Shown: piece by piece, positions 20,143 to 29,035 of the stretch
Layout: each line of letters opens with the position of its first letter
Numbering within the stretch: the first letter of the stretch is position 1
Assembly (NCBI RefSeq): GCF_004343075.1
Contig: NZ_SLXP01000013.1
Coordinates: 1 to 64,000 of the forward strand
Source of the DNA: Rhodovulum marinum
GTDB taxonomy: Bacteria; Pseudomonadota; Alphaproteobacteria; Rhodobacterales; Rhodobacteraceae
Direction: 5' to 3'
DNA length: 64,000 nucleotides
Notes under the pieces: generated by a model
Seen by the model: the letters and a program-made list of their open reading frames with translations, nothing else
Told to the model about the DNA's origin: nothing
The model's database searches: none
Program-made: the position numbers and the translations under genes

Positions 20143-21098
20143 CCGTTCTGCTGGCCTTCGACCTGCTGCTGGCCGCGTCGATTGTCGGGCTTGCCGCCGC
20201 GACGCTGCTGATGCGCGACGCCTTCGCGATGATCGTCGCCTTCATCGTCTTCGGGATGCTCCTGGCGCTGGGCTGGGCGCGGCTGGTGGCGCCCGACGTG
20301 GCGCTGGCCGAGGTCGCGATCGGGGCCGGCCTGAGCGGTGCGCTGTTGCTGCGGACGCTTGCCCATCTGCGCGGCGGAGGCCTGTCCGCGCAAGGCGGCG
20401 CATCCGTTTCCGCGCCCACCAATGGTGCCACTCAGGGCATCAACGCGCTGCTGGCGGGGCTTGCCACCTGTGCTTTGGGGCTGGCCTATCTCGGCGCGCC
20501 GCAGAACGTGCCGGGGCTCGAGGCCCATGTGACCGATGCGATGCCCGAAAGCGGCGTCACGCATCCGGTGACCGCCGTGCTGCTGAACTTCCGCGCCTAT
20601 GACACGCTGATGGAGGTCGTCGTCCTTCTCGCCGCGGTGATCGTGGTGTGGCAGGTCGAGCGCGGTCTCGCCGAGACGCCCGCACCGGCGCTGGGTACGG
20701 TCTACCAAGGCTTTGCCCGCGTCGCCCTGCCGGTTGCGGTGATCGCCGGAGGCTACCTGCTGTGGATCGGGGCCGAGGCGCCCGGCGGGGCGTTCCAGGC
20801 CGGCGCCGTGCTGGGCGCGGTCGCCGTGCTGGGCCTCCTGTCGCGCCACGTCCGGCCCGCACCCGCTCACCGCCCGCTGGCGCGCGGCACCTTCGTCGCG
20901 GGTACGGCCATCTTCGCCCTTGTCGCACTGGGCGTTTCCGGGGCGGGCCGGGAGACGTTCGAGTATCCGCCGGCCCACGCCAAGACGCTGATCCTGCTGA
21001 TCGAGGCCATGGTCACCGTCTCGATCGCCGCGACGCTGGCCGCGCTGTTCCATGGCCGCGAGCCGGTGACCGTGGCCACGGGAAAGGAGACGACATGA
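20139..21098 (+). CDS. Fused MbhD/E-like (MrpA C-terminal) and MrpB subunit
   Basis: A 319-residue membrane protein joining two antiporter units. The first ~180 residues resemble the DUF4040/MbhD-MbhE module that forms the C-terminal end of MrpA (DAFAMIVAFIVFGMLLAL; NFRAYDTLMEVVVLLAAV). The rest is MnhB-like (GGYLLWIGAEAPGGAFQAGAVLG). In classical Mrp operons this module is part of MrpA; here it is separate, as in archaeal-type Mbh operons, and fused to MrpB. ATG 20139 overlaps the stop of mrpG by four bases. Confidence 0.85.
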   Translation: MTVLLAFDLLLAASIVGLAAATLLMRDAFAMIVAFIVFGMLLALGWARLVAPDVALAEVAIGAGLSGALLLRTLAHLRGGGLSAQGGASVSAPTNGATQGINALLAGLATCALGLAYLGAPQNVPGLEAHVTDAMPESGVTHPVTAVLLNFRAYDTLMEVVVLLAAVIVVWQVERGLAETPAPALGTVYQGFARVALPVAVIAGGYLLWIGAEAPGGAFQAGAVLGAVAVLGLLSRHVRPAPAHRPLARGTFVAGTAIFALVALGVSGAGRETFEYPPAHAKTLILLIEAMVTVSIAATLAALFHGREPVTVATGKETT

Positions 21099-21394
21099 TC
21101 GCGCTGAGCCAAGCCACGATCTACGGCCTTGCGGGCCTTGCCGTGTTCGGCCTGGGACTGATGGGCGTTCTGGGCGCGGCCGAGCGGCTGCGCCGGTTGA
21201 TCGCGCTGAACCTCTGTGCGGCCGGCGCCGGCATGGTGCTGATCGCCGCCGCCTGGCGCAGCCCGCCCGCCGTGCCCGACCCGGTGCCGCATGCCCTGGT
21301 GATCACCGGCATCGTCGTGATGGTCAGCGCCACGGCCGTGGCGCTGGCGCTGATCCGCCGCCTGCACAGCCTGGAGACCGACACCGATGACTGA
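21095..21394 (+). CDS. mrpC: Mrp/Mnh-type antiporter subunit C (NuoK-like)
   Basis: A 99-residue, three-helix protein homologous to complex I NuoK. Family features are LIALNLCAAGAGMVLIAAAW and PVPHALVITGIVVMVSATAVALAL. It overlaps both neighbours (ATGA at its start; the next start lies 8 bases inside its end), so translation is coupled throughout the operon. Confidence 0.92.
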   Translation: MIALSQATIYGLAGLAVFGLGLMGVLGAAERLRRLIALNLCAAGAGMVLIAAAWRSPPAVPDPVPHALVITGIVVMVSATAVALALIRRLHSLETDTDD

Positions 21395-22865
21395 CGTCAT
21401 GCCCGACCCGCTGACGCTTGCGATCCTGCTGCCGCTTTTCGGCGCCATCGCGGCGTTCCTGTTGCCCCGCGCAGCGCCCGCGATCGGGCTGGGGGCGGTG
21501 GTCGCCACTGCAGCGGCAATCGCGGTTCTGGGCCACTTGGTGGTGCAGGCGGGCACCATTTTCGTGCCGCTCGGCGGCTGGGGCGCGCCGCTCGGGATCG
21601 AGCTGCGCGCCGATGGCCTGGCGCTGGCGATGCTGGGCCTGACCGCGTTGATCGCGCTGGGCGTGGGGCTTGGCGCGCTGGCCGCCTTCGCGGGCGAGAC
21701 CGAGGTGGGCGGGCAGCCGATGGCGCGCCAGCGGGCCTTCTTCTGGCCGCTTTGTTTGCTGCTGCTGACGGGAATGAACGGGGTCTATCTCAGCAACGAT
21801 CTCTTCAACCTCTACGTCATGCTCGAGGTGATCTCGCTCGCCGCCGTGGGGCTTGCGGTGCTGGGTGGCACGGTCGCGGCGCTGCGGGCGGGGCTCGCCT
21901 ACATGTACGCGAGCCTTCTGGGCGCGCTGATGATGCTGCTCGGCGTGGGGTTCGTCTATCTCCAGACCGGGCGGCTCGATTTGGCGGGGCTGGCGGGCGC
22001 GCCGGACTCTGCGGCGCTGTCGGCGGCGTTTGGGCTGATGCTGGTCGGACTGGCGCTGAAGACCGCGCTCTTTCCGCTGCATTTCTGGCTGCCCGAGGCG
22101 CATGCGAACGCCACCGCGCCCGCCAGCGCGCTGTTGTCGGCGCTGGTGGTCAAGGCCGGGCTCTACATCCTGCTGCGGCTGGCCGAGGCGGGGCCCTTCC
22201 CCGGCGAGGCGATCCTGACGCTGATGGGCGTGCTCGGTACCGGCGCGGTGCTCTGGGGCGGGGTTCAGGCGCTCAGGGCCGAGCGGCTGAAGCTGCTGGT
22301 CGCCTGGTCGACGGTCGCGCAGATGGGGCTGATCTTCGTCGCGCTGGCCCGCGCCGGCCTAGAGGGGCTGTCCGACAGCTGGCGCGCCGCGGCGCTGCTG
22401 ATTCTCGCCCATGCCGTCGCCAAGGCGGGAATGTTTCTGGCCGCGGGCCGGATCAAGGACGTGATCGGCCATGACCGCATCAGCGAGCTCGACCGTAGCG
22501 CGGTGCGCCCCGCGCTGGCGCAACTTGCCTTCGCGCTGGCCGCGATCAGCCTGATCGGCCTGCCGCCCTCGCTGGGTTTCATCGGCAAGTGGTCGCTGAT
22601 GGAGGGCGCGATGATGGCGGGCAACTGGCACTGGGTCGCGGTGACGATGGCCGGCACGCTGCTCAGTGTCGCCTATTTCACCCGCGCACTCACCGGTTTC
22701 CTGCGCTTCGACCGGGTGCGCGCACCGCTCGACGAACACCGCGGCTGGGCGCTCGCCGACGCGCCGCCCGTCGTGCTGGCGGGCCTCGCCGTGGGCCTCG
22801 GGCTTGCCGCCGGGCCGATCCTCGCCGTTCTCGACCTTGGCACCCCGTTCGGAGCGATCCCATGA
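21387..22865 (+). CDS. mrpD: Mrp-type antiporter subunit D (NuoL/M/N-like), copy 1
   Basis: A 492-residue proton-translocating subunit of the Proton_antipo_M family with about 14 membrane segments. Key residues are kept: the TM5 glutamate in NLYVMLEVISL, the TM7 lysine in LALKTALFPLHFWLPEAH, the TM8 lysine in LVVKAGLY and a late lysine in FIGKWSLMEG. It is the first of three such subunits in a row. Confidence 0.92.
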   Translation: MTDVMPDPLTLAILLPLFGAIAAFLLPRAAPAIGLGAVVATAAAIAVLGHLVVQAGTIFVPLGGWGAPLGIELRADGLALAMLGLTALIALGVGLGALAAFAGETEVGGQPMARQRAFFWPLCLLLLTGMNGVYLSNDLFNLYVMLEVISLAAVGLAVLGGTVAALRAGLAYMYASLLGALMMLLGVGFVYLQTGRLDLAGLAGAPDSAALSAAFGLMLVGLALKTALFPLHFWLPEAHANATAPASALLSALVVKAGLYILLRLAEAGPFPGEAILTLMGVLGTGAVLWGGVQALRAERLKLLVAWSTVAQMGLIFVALARAGLEGLSDSWRAAALLILAHAVAKAGMFLAAGRIKDVIGHDRISELDRSAVRPALAQLAFALAAISLIGLPPSLGFIGKWSLMEGAMMAGNWHWVAVTMAGTLLSVAYFTRALTGFLRFDRVRAPLDEHRGWALADAPPVVLAGLAVGLGLAAGPILAVLDLGTPFGAIP

Positions 22866-24358
22866 TCGACATGCCGCTTCTGCCGCTGATCATCCTGATG
22901 ACCTCGCTGGGCGCCGCGCCGGTGCTGCTCGCGCTGCCCGAGCGCAGCGCACGGCTGCGCACCGGGCTGAACCTCGCCGTCGCTGCCGTGAAGGTGGCGC
23001 TGGTGATCTGGCTCGCCTGGAAGGCGGCGCACGGCGTGGTCTACGACCTGCGCCTGAGCGTGCTGCCCGGGCTCGACCTGCATTTGCAGGCGGACCCGCT
23101 GGCGCTGATGTTCGTGGCGCTTTCGGCGGTGCTGTGGCTGGTGACCACGATCTATTCGGTGGGCTATCTCGAGCGCGGGCCGCACCGGGCGCGGTTCTTC
23201 GGCTTCTTCAGCCTCTGCGTCGCCGCGACTGTCGGCATCGCGATGGCGGGCAACCTGTTCACCTTCCTGCTGTTCTACGAACTCCTGACGCTGGCGACCT
23301 ATCCGCTGGTGATCCATCGCGGCACCGCGGCGGCCCTGCGCGCGGGCCGGATCTACCTGATCTACACGCTGGTCGGCGGGCTTGCGCTGCTGCTCGGCAC
23401 GCTCGCGCTCTGGGGGCTGGCGGGAACCACCGATTTCGTCCCCGGCGGCGTGATGGCCGAGGTCGCGGCCGAGCGGCCCGCGGCCGCGCAGGCGCTCTTC
23501 GTGCTGCTGATCGCGGCGCTTGGCGTCAAGGCGGCGCTGGTGCCTCTCCATGGCTGGCTGCCGATCGCGATGGTCGCGCCGGCGCCGGTCTCGGCACTGT
23601 TGCACGCCGTCGCCGTGGTCAAGGCGGGCGCCTTCGGCATCATCCGCGTGGTCTACGAGGTGTTCGGGATCGAGCTGGCCCAGGGGCTGGGCGTGACCGG
23701 ACCGCTGATCGCGGTGGCCGCCGTGACGATCATCTACGGCTCGCTCCGCGCGCTCGCACAGGACGACATCAAGGTCCGCCTCGCCTATTCGACCGTCAGC
23801 CAGGTCAGCTACATCACGCTCGGCGTCGCTCTGGCCGGTCCGGTTGCCGCGATCGGCGCATTGGCGCACCTGATCCACCAGGGCGTGATGAAGATCACCA
23901 TGTTCATGGCGGCGGGCAACCTCGCCGAGGGGCTGGGCGTGAAGAAGGTCAGCCAGATGGACGGGGTCGGCCGCGCGATGCCGGGGACGATGGCGGCGTT
24001 TTCGCTCGCCGCGCTGGCGATGATCGGGCTGCCGCCCTTCGCGGGCTTCGTCTCGAAATGGTACCTCGCGCAGGGCGGCATCGCGGCCGGACAGGACTGG
24101 GTGATCGCGCTGTTGCTGGGATCGAGCCTGCTGAACGCGGCCTATTTCCTGCCGCTCCTGCACCGCGCCTGGTTCCGGGACGCGACGCCCGAGGCGGCCA
24201 ATGCCCCGGCCCGGCGCAAGATCAGCCTCTGGCTGGCCGCGCCGCCGATGGTCACCGCGGGCTTCGTACTGGTCATCGGCGTGTTGGCCAACGCGCCCTT
24301 CAGCCCGCTGGAATGGACCCGCTTCATCGTCACCCGCGAATTCAACGGAGGTCTGTGA
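22862..24358 (+). CDS. Mrp-type antiporter subunit (NuoL/M/N-like), copy 2
   Basis: A 498-residue Proton_antipo_M protein. It has the TM5 glutamate (LLFYELLTLATY), the TM7 lysine (LGVKAALVPLHGWLP), the TM8 lysine (AVVKAGAFG) and a late lysine (FVSKWYLAQGG), so it is probably a working proton path. ATG 22862 overlaps the previous stop (ATGA). In annotation practice such copies are often called complex I subunit 5-like or MrpD family. Confidence 0.9.
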   Translation: MIDMPLLPLIILMTSLGAAPVLLALPERSARLRTGLNLAVAAVKVALVIWLAWKAAHGVVYDLRLSVLPGLDLHLQADPLALMFVALSAVLWLVTTIYSVGYLERGPHRARFFGFFSLCVAATVGIAMAGNLFTFLLFYELLTLATYPLVIHRGTAAALRAGRIYLIYTLVGGLALLLGTLALWGLAGTTDFVPGGVMAEVAAERPAAAQALFVLLIAALGVKAALVPLHGWLPIAMVAPAPVSALLHAVAVVKAGAFGIIRVVYEVFGIELAQGLGVTGPLIAVAAVTIIYGSLRALAQDDIKVRLAYSTVSQVSYITLGVALAGPVAAIGALAHLIHQGVMKITMFMAAGNLAEGLGVKKVSQMDGVGRAMPGTMAAFSLAALAMIGLPPFAGFVSKWYLAQGGIAAGQDWVIALLLGSSLLNAAYFLPLLHRAWFRDATPEAANAPARRKISLWLAAPPMVTAGFVLVIGVLANAPFSPLEWTRFIVTREFNGGL

Positions 24359-26085
24359 TGCCCGGCCTTGCCCTGCTTGCCGCCATCGGCACACCGCTTG
24401 GCCTTGCACTGTTGCTGGCGCTGCCCGCCGCGCGCGGGCTGGTGTGGCGGGCGCTTTCCTTCGCGCCGTTGCCCGCGCTCGCGCTGGCGCTGTTCGGGAC
24501 GGTGCCGTTCACCGTCTCGAACGACTGGCTGATCCTCGGCAGCGTCCTTGGCCTCGATGCGACGGCGCGGTTGTTCCTGATACCCGCGGCGCTGGTCTGG
24601 ACGGCGGCGGCCGCGGCCGCGCGGGTCTGGATGGCCGGCGATCGGCGCGCCACCGGGTTCGGCCTGTGTTTTCTTTTCGCGATGACCGGAAACCTGGGCC
24701 TGTTCCTCGCCGATGACGCGCCCACGTTCTATGCCTTCTTCGCCTTGATGAGCTTTTCCTCCTACGGGCTCGTACTGCACGCGCGCAGCGAGGAGGCGCT
24801 GGGAGCGGCGCGGCTTTACATCGCGTTCGTTCTGGCCGGCGAGCTTGCGCTTTTCGCGGGCCTCGGCCTGGCCGTGGGCGAAACCGGCTCGCTGATGCTG
24901 GCCGATATCGCCGACACCGCGCTCTCCGTGCCGACCGTCGCGCTGCTTCTGGCGGGTTTCGGCGTCAAGCTGGGCGTGATGCCGCTGCATTTCTGGCTGC
25001 CGCCCGCCCATGGCGCGGCGCCGGTGCCGGCCTCGGCGGTCCTGTCGGGCGCAATGATCAAGGCGGGGCTCTTCGGTATCGTCGCAACCCTGCCGCTGGG
25101 AGAGGCGGCCTATGCCGATCTGGGGGTCGTGGTAACGGCGGCGGGCATGGTGACGATCTTTGCCGCGCTGTTGATGGGCGCGCGCGAAACCGCGCCCAAG
25201 ACGGTCCTGGGCTTTTCGAGCGTCAGCCAGATGGGCATCGTGGCGCTCGGGATCGGCGCGGCGCTGATGGCGCCGGGCGCCTGGGGCGCGGTGCTGCCCG
25301 TGCTGGCCTTCCTCGCCGCCCATCACGCGCTGGCCAAGGCCGGGCTGTTCCTGGGGGCGGGCGCCTTCGCGGTTCAGCACAGCCCGGCGGCTCGGATGGC
25401 GGTGACCGTGGCGCTGGTGCTGCCCGCGCTCATCCTGGCCGGGATGCCCCTCCTGTCCGGAGCGCTCGGCAAGGAGGCGTTGAAGACGGCGCTGGGCGCC
25501 GGGCCCGCGGTTTGGCTGCCCTGGATAACGCTCGCGCTCATGCTCTCGGGCGTCGCGACGACACTTCTGATGGCGCGGTTCCTCGTCCAGCTCTGGCGCA
25601 AGCGGCCCGCTGCACCGGCGGGCGTCGAAAGCGACGGGTTGGTCATACCCTTTGTTCTGCTGGCGTTGGCTGCCGCGGCGCTTCCGGCGATCTGGCCCAC
25701 CGTCGCGGGAAGCGCCGCCCAACCGATCGCCGAGGCCGCACCGGGCACGCCCTGGCCACTCGTCGCCGGGGCCCTCATTGCCACCGCGGCCGCCGTCGCA
25801 TCCCATACGAGCCGCGTCGGGTGGAGCGCGGTCCTGTCCACGCTGACGGCCCCGGCCGAACGCGCGGCTGCGCGGGTGGGTGATGCCCTGGTGCGCCGCC
25901 GACGCGCGCTTTCGCGAAAGGCGCGCGCACTGCCGCCGGCGCTGGACGGCTGGATCGCCGAGCACCGGCTTGGCCAGACCGGAATTGCGGCGCTCCTCGT
26001 CGCCGTCCTCGTCATCGGAGGAGCGCAGCATGTCGCCCCCACCGACCCCATCGCGCCGCCTGCCGCTGAGCAGAACGGCCCCTGA
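24358..26085 (+). CDS. Antiporter-like subunit, copy 3, lacking the TM5 Glu
   Basis: A 575-residue third Proton_antipo_M protein. ATG 24358 shares one base with the previous stop. The TM7 lysine (GVKLGVMPLHFWLPPAH) and TM8 lysine (MIKAG) are present. At the position of the conserved TM5 glutamate, aligned through LFNLYVMLE / LFTFLLFYE / APTFYAFFA, this copy has alanine. A longer polar C-terminus (residues ~500-575) ends with a single hydrophobic segment. It may be a structural or modified transport subunit. It is the last gene of the operon; the OLD-type ATPase follows 37 bp later on the same strand. Confidence 0.85.
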   Translation: MPGLALLAAIGTPLGLALLLALPAARGLVWRALSFAPLPALALALFGTVPFTVSNDWLILGSVLGLDATARLFLIPAALVWTAAAAAARVWMAGDRRATGFGLCFLFAMTGNLGLFLADDAPTFYAFFALMSFSSYGLVLHARSEEALGAARLYIAFVLAGELALFAGLGLAVGETGSLMLADIADTALSVPTVALLLAGFGVKLGVMPLHFWLPPAHGAAPVPASAVLSGAMIKAGLFGIVATLPLGEAAYADLGVVVTAAGMVTIFAALLMGARETAPKTVLGFSSVSQMGIVALGIGAALMAPGAWGAVLPVLAFLAAHHALAKAGLFLGAGAFAVQHSPAARMAVTVALVLPALILAGMPLLSGALGKEALKTALGAGPAVWLPWITLALMLSGVATTLLMARFLVQLWRKRPAAPAGVESDGLVIPFVLLALAAAALPAIWPTVAGSAAQPIAEAAPGTPWPLVAGALIATAAAVASHTSRVGWSAVLSTLTAPAERAAARVGDALVRRRRALSRKARALPPALDGWIAEHRLGQTGIAALLVAVLVIGGAQHVAPTDPIAPPAAEQNGP

Positions 26086-26122
26086 GTCACATGCCGCAGA
26101 CCCGCAAGGAAGGAGACTGACC

Positions 26123-28366
26123 ATGCGCTACGATTCCATTCCGCAGACGCCCGCCCCCGAGCCCGCGACGCCGCGCCCGGACTCGATGCCGACCGACCAG
26201 ATGACCCTGCTGCGCTACCGCGTCACCAATTTCCGCTCGGTCAAGGACAGCGGATGGCTCGATCTCGGCCGTGTCACCGCGCTCGTCGGGGTCAACGAAT
26301 CCGGCAAGACGAATCTTCTCCTGCCGCTCTGGAAGCTGAACCCGGTGGCCGATGGTAATCTCGACCCGGTGTCGGACTATCCCAAGGCGATGTTCGCCGA
26401 GATCCGCACCGCACCCGGCGCCTACCGCTTCATCCTGGCCGAGTTCGACACCGGCCCCGCCGCCGAAAAGATCGCCGAACTCGCCCGTATTCCGGTAGAG
26501 GCCACGCGCCGCGTTGCCGTCGGCCGACTCTTCGACGGCAGCTACACCGTCGAATTCCCGAACTACGCTCGGCCGCGGGAAACCGATGCCCGCCGTACCG
26601 CCGAGCGCCTGCGCACCGCGCGCGCCACGATCGCGGCCGCCGAGATCCCGCTCGACGAAAAGGAGCTTCACACCACCGTCCTCGATGGGATCGACGCGAT
26701 GCTGGCCGAGGTCGAGGCCGAGCCGATGTTGACTGGAAACGACATGATGCGGCTGCGCAATCGGGTCGGCGCAATGATGCCCGACGAGATCCACTTCCGC
26801 AGCGCGACGCTCGAAGAGCTTCGTGCACTCCGCCGCGACCTGGGCACCTGGATGACCGACATGCTGGCCCCCGATCCCGGCCAGCTCGCCACTGTGCGCG
26901 ACGCGGTCCTGTCGCACTTGCCGCGCTTCGTCTATTACTCGACCTGGGGCAACCTCGATTCAGAGATTTACCTGCCGCATGTGGTCGACAATCTGGGCCG
27001 CAGCGATCTCGGCCCCAAGGAGGCGTCGAAGGCCCGCACGCTGAGGGTTCTGTTCGGCTTTGTCGGGCTGGAGCCGGCCGAGATCCTGGAACTGGGCCGC
27101 GATTTCAGCGAAACGCGCAAGGAGGCGGAACGCCGCCGCCTCGCGGCAAGGGCAGAGCGCAACCCGCTCGAAAGTCTGCTCGACCTCGTGCGGCCGACGA
27201 ATGCGCCCGATCTCGGCCCCGACCCGATGGCCCGTATCGCCGAGGCCAAGCGTACCCGCTCGATCCTGCTGCAATCGGCCGGCAACCGGCTGAGCGAACG
27301 GTTCGGCGAATGGTGGCGGGTGCGCGACTATCGCTTCCGCTTCGAGGCCGACGGTAACAATTTTCGCATCTGGGTGTCGGATTCCGAGCGTGCGCAGGAG
27401 GTGGAACTGGAAGAACGCTCGACGGGACTGCAATGGTTCCTGAGCTTCTTTCTCGTCTTCCTGCACGAAAGCTCCGGGCTGCACCGGCGCGCGGTCCTGC
27501 TGCTCGACGAGCCGGGCCTGTCGCTGCACCCGCTCGCCCAGCGCGACCTGTCGGTGTTCTTCGACAAGATCGCCCTCAACCACCAGATCGTCTACACCGC
27601 GCATTCACCCTTTCTCGTCGATGCCGACCGGCTGGAACGAGCCCGCAAGGTCTTCGTCGGCGAGGACGGCTCGACCCGGGTGACCTCGGACCTCGCCGCG
27701 CCCGAGCGCGGCGGGGGCGAGAGCGGGGCGTCATACGCGGTGCGTGCCGCGGTCAACATGTCGGTGGCCCAGGCGAGCTTCGGCGGGGCCGATGCGGTTC
27801 TGGTGCCGGGTATGGTCGAACAGATCTACCTCACGGCGATGAAAACGACCCTGATCGCCGCCGGAGAGTTCGCACCGGCTCGTGATATCCTCTTCGCGCC
27901 TGCGGGCGATCCGGGTATCGCGCTGCGCATGGCAGAGGTTCTGACCGGACGAAATGACCGGCGCCCAACGCTCCTGCATGACCGACCCGGCGCAGGGGCC
28001 GATAGCGGGGTTCTCAGCCTTGCCGATCTTGTCGGCCGCGCGGGGGCGACCATCGAAGATCTGATGCCGCCTGTATTTCTCGCCGAGATCGTCGACCGGA
28101 TCGAGCGGCGTCCCGAGACGATGCTGAGCGACACGCTGCACACAGACACACCGTTCGTCCCGCAGGTCGAGGCCTGGGCCATGGCGGCCGACGTTCGGTT
28201 GCGGCCCGATTGGCGCCTCGAACTTGCCCGCCGGACCCGGGACCGCCTCCTGGCCCGCGGACCGGCAGCAGTGTCCGACGCAACCCGCGCACGCTGGCGT
28301 TCCGTGATCGAGACATGTCTCAATTCTCGCATGGCGGCTTCAGAGGGGTCGACAGCAACGGTGTGA
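26123..28366 (+). CDS. OLD-family ATPase with degenerate Toprim-like region
   Basis: A 747-residue ABC-class ATPase of the OLD/RecF type. Walker A is GVNESGKTN (near residue 55), the signature-like STGLQWFLSF and Walker B VLLLDEPGLSLH (near 460), with a switch His in YTAHSPFLVD. The middle region is helical and charged. The C-terminal ~200 residues occupy the place of the OLD Toprim nuclease, but the usual acidic EGxxE start reads VLVPGMVEQ, so nuclease activity is doubtful. ATG 26123 follows AAGGAAGGAG. It stands 37 bp after the Mrp operon and may be co-transcribed. OLD-type proteins are often phage-defence effectors; whether this one is has to be inferred. Confidence 0.87.
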   Translation: MRYDSIPQTPAPEPATPRPDSMPTDQMTLLRYRVTNFRSVKDSGWLDLGRVTALVGVNESGKTNLLLPLWKLNPVADGNLDPVSDYPKAMFAEIRTAPGAYRFILAEFDTGPAAEKIAELARIPVEATRRVAVGRLFDGSYTVEFPNYARPRETDARRTAERLRTARATIAAAEIPLDEKELHTTVLDGIDAMLAEVEAEPMLTGNDMMRLRNRVGAMMPDEIHFRSATLEELRALRRDLGTWMTDMLAPDPGQLATVRDAVLSHLPRFVYYSTWGNLDSEIYLPHVVDNLGRSDLGPKEASKARTLRVLFGFVGLEPAEILELGRDFSETRKEAERRRLAARAERNPLESLLDLVRPTNAPDLGPDPMARIAEAKRTRSILLQSAGNRLSERFGEWWRVRDYRFRFEADGNNFRIWVSDSERAQEVELEERSTGLQWFLSFFLVFLHESSGLHRRAVLLLDEPGLSLHPLAQRDLSVFFDKIALNHQIVYTAHSPFLVDADRLERARKVFVGEDGSTRVTSDLAAPERGGGESGASYAVRAAVNMSVAQASFGGADAVLVPGMVEQIYLTAMKTTLIAAGEFAPARDILFAPAGDPGIALRMAEVLTGRNDRRPTLLHDRPGAGADSGVLSLADLVGRAGATIEDLMPPVFLAEIVDRIERRPETMLSDTLHTDTPFVPQVEAWAMAADVRLRPDWRLELARRTRDRLLARGPAAVSDATRARWRSVIETCLNSRMAASEGSTATV

Positions 28367-28378
28367 AGGGCATCAACC

Positions 28379-28398
28379 GGCCCGCCGCGATGCGGGCC
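28379..28398 (+). terminator. Possible terminator hairpin after the OLD gene
   Basis: Perfect 7-bp stem GGCCCGC / GCGGGCC (28379-28385 with 28392-28398) 12 bp after the stop codon. No T-tract follows, so support is moderate. Confidence 0.4.
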
Positions 28399-28445
28399 GC
28401 GCGATGTCTTTGTGGATGCCCTGCCCGTGGCGCCAATTGCGATCG

Positions 28446-28937
28446 CTATGACAGTCTCAGTGACCTGAGACCCGACTTCCCTCCAGCCTTCGGGAGAGTC
28501 CGTCGTTTGATTTCTGGCCTCATGAAGCCCTGGTTTTTCAGTCTCGATTTCAATGCAAATTCCTGCGGCGTGAGATTGCCAAGGGATGAGTGCGGTCTGT
28601 GTCGGTTGTAGTCCTCCTTCCATGCGGAGATCTTCTCCCGGGCCTCGGCCAGCGTTGAGAACAGGGTCTCGTTCAGGAGTTCGTCCCGGAAACTGCCGTT
28701 GAACGACTCAATGAAGCCGTGTCTCGCATCCGCTTTCCCGGCGCGATGTAGTGCCAGTCGATCCGCGTTTCCTGGCACCATCTGAGCACCGCCATGTTGG
28801 TCAGTTCCGTGCCGTTGTCGCTGACAATGGTTCTGGGCCGTCCGCGTCGGGCCACGTCCATACCCAGCACCGTCAGGAGAAACCGCGCGGGGCCGCTTAG
28901 CTGCGCATCCGACAGCGGGAGTTGATCTGACCTCATA
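28446..28937 (-). pseudogene. IS3-family transposase fragment, frameshifted
   Basis: Minus-strand remains of an IS3 transposase different from the one at 7.0-8.2 kb. The 5' part reads RRGRPRTIVSDNGTELTN and WHYIAPGK, then the frame is lost near 28730. The 3' part resumes in another frame with GFIESFNGSFRDELLNE and YNRHRPHSSLGNLTPQEFA. The first catalytic Asp and the N-terminal half are missing. The piece ends right at the promoter of the exporter operon, so the insertion or later deletion probably removed a gene there. Confidence 0.85.
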
Positions 28938-28973
28938 GCGGGTTTCCTTCGATAAACCTTGGATATTTTGTAC

Positions 28974-28993
28974 AGTGAACTAAACGGTTTACA
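28974..28993. promoter_or_regulatory. Operator-like palindrome before the ABC exporter operon
   Basis: A perfect 11-bp palindrome TAAAC-G-GTTTA (28981-28991) sits within the wider near-palindrome GTGAAC-N6-GTTTAC (28975-28992), 45 bp before the first gene and close to an AT-rich TATTTTGTAC. This type of site suits a TetR-family repressor, as is usual for such exporters, but no regulator gene is present; the IS scar lies where one would be expected. Confidence 0.45.
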
Positions 28994-29035
28994 TCGGGTT
29001 CGGTCCGATGCTGGAGCTATCGAAGGAATGTCACG

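Noticed and set aside
22666-26085. 1139-residue open frame spanning two antiporter genes
   Set aside because: Only its last 575 residues are the real third subunit; the first half is out-of-frame noise over the previous gene.
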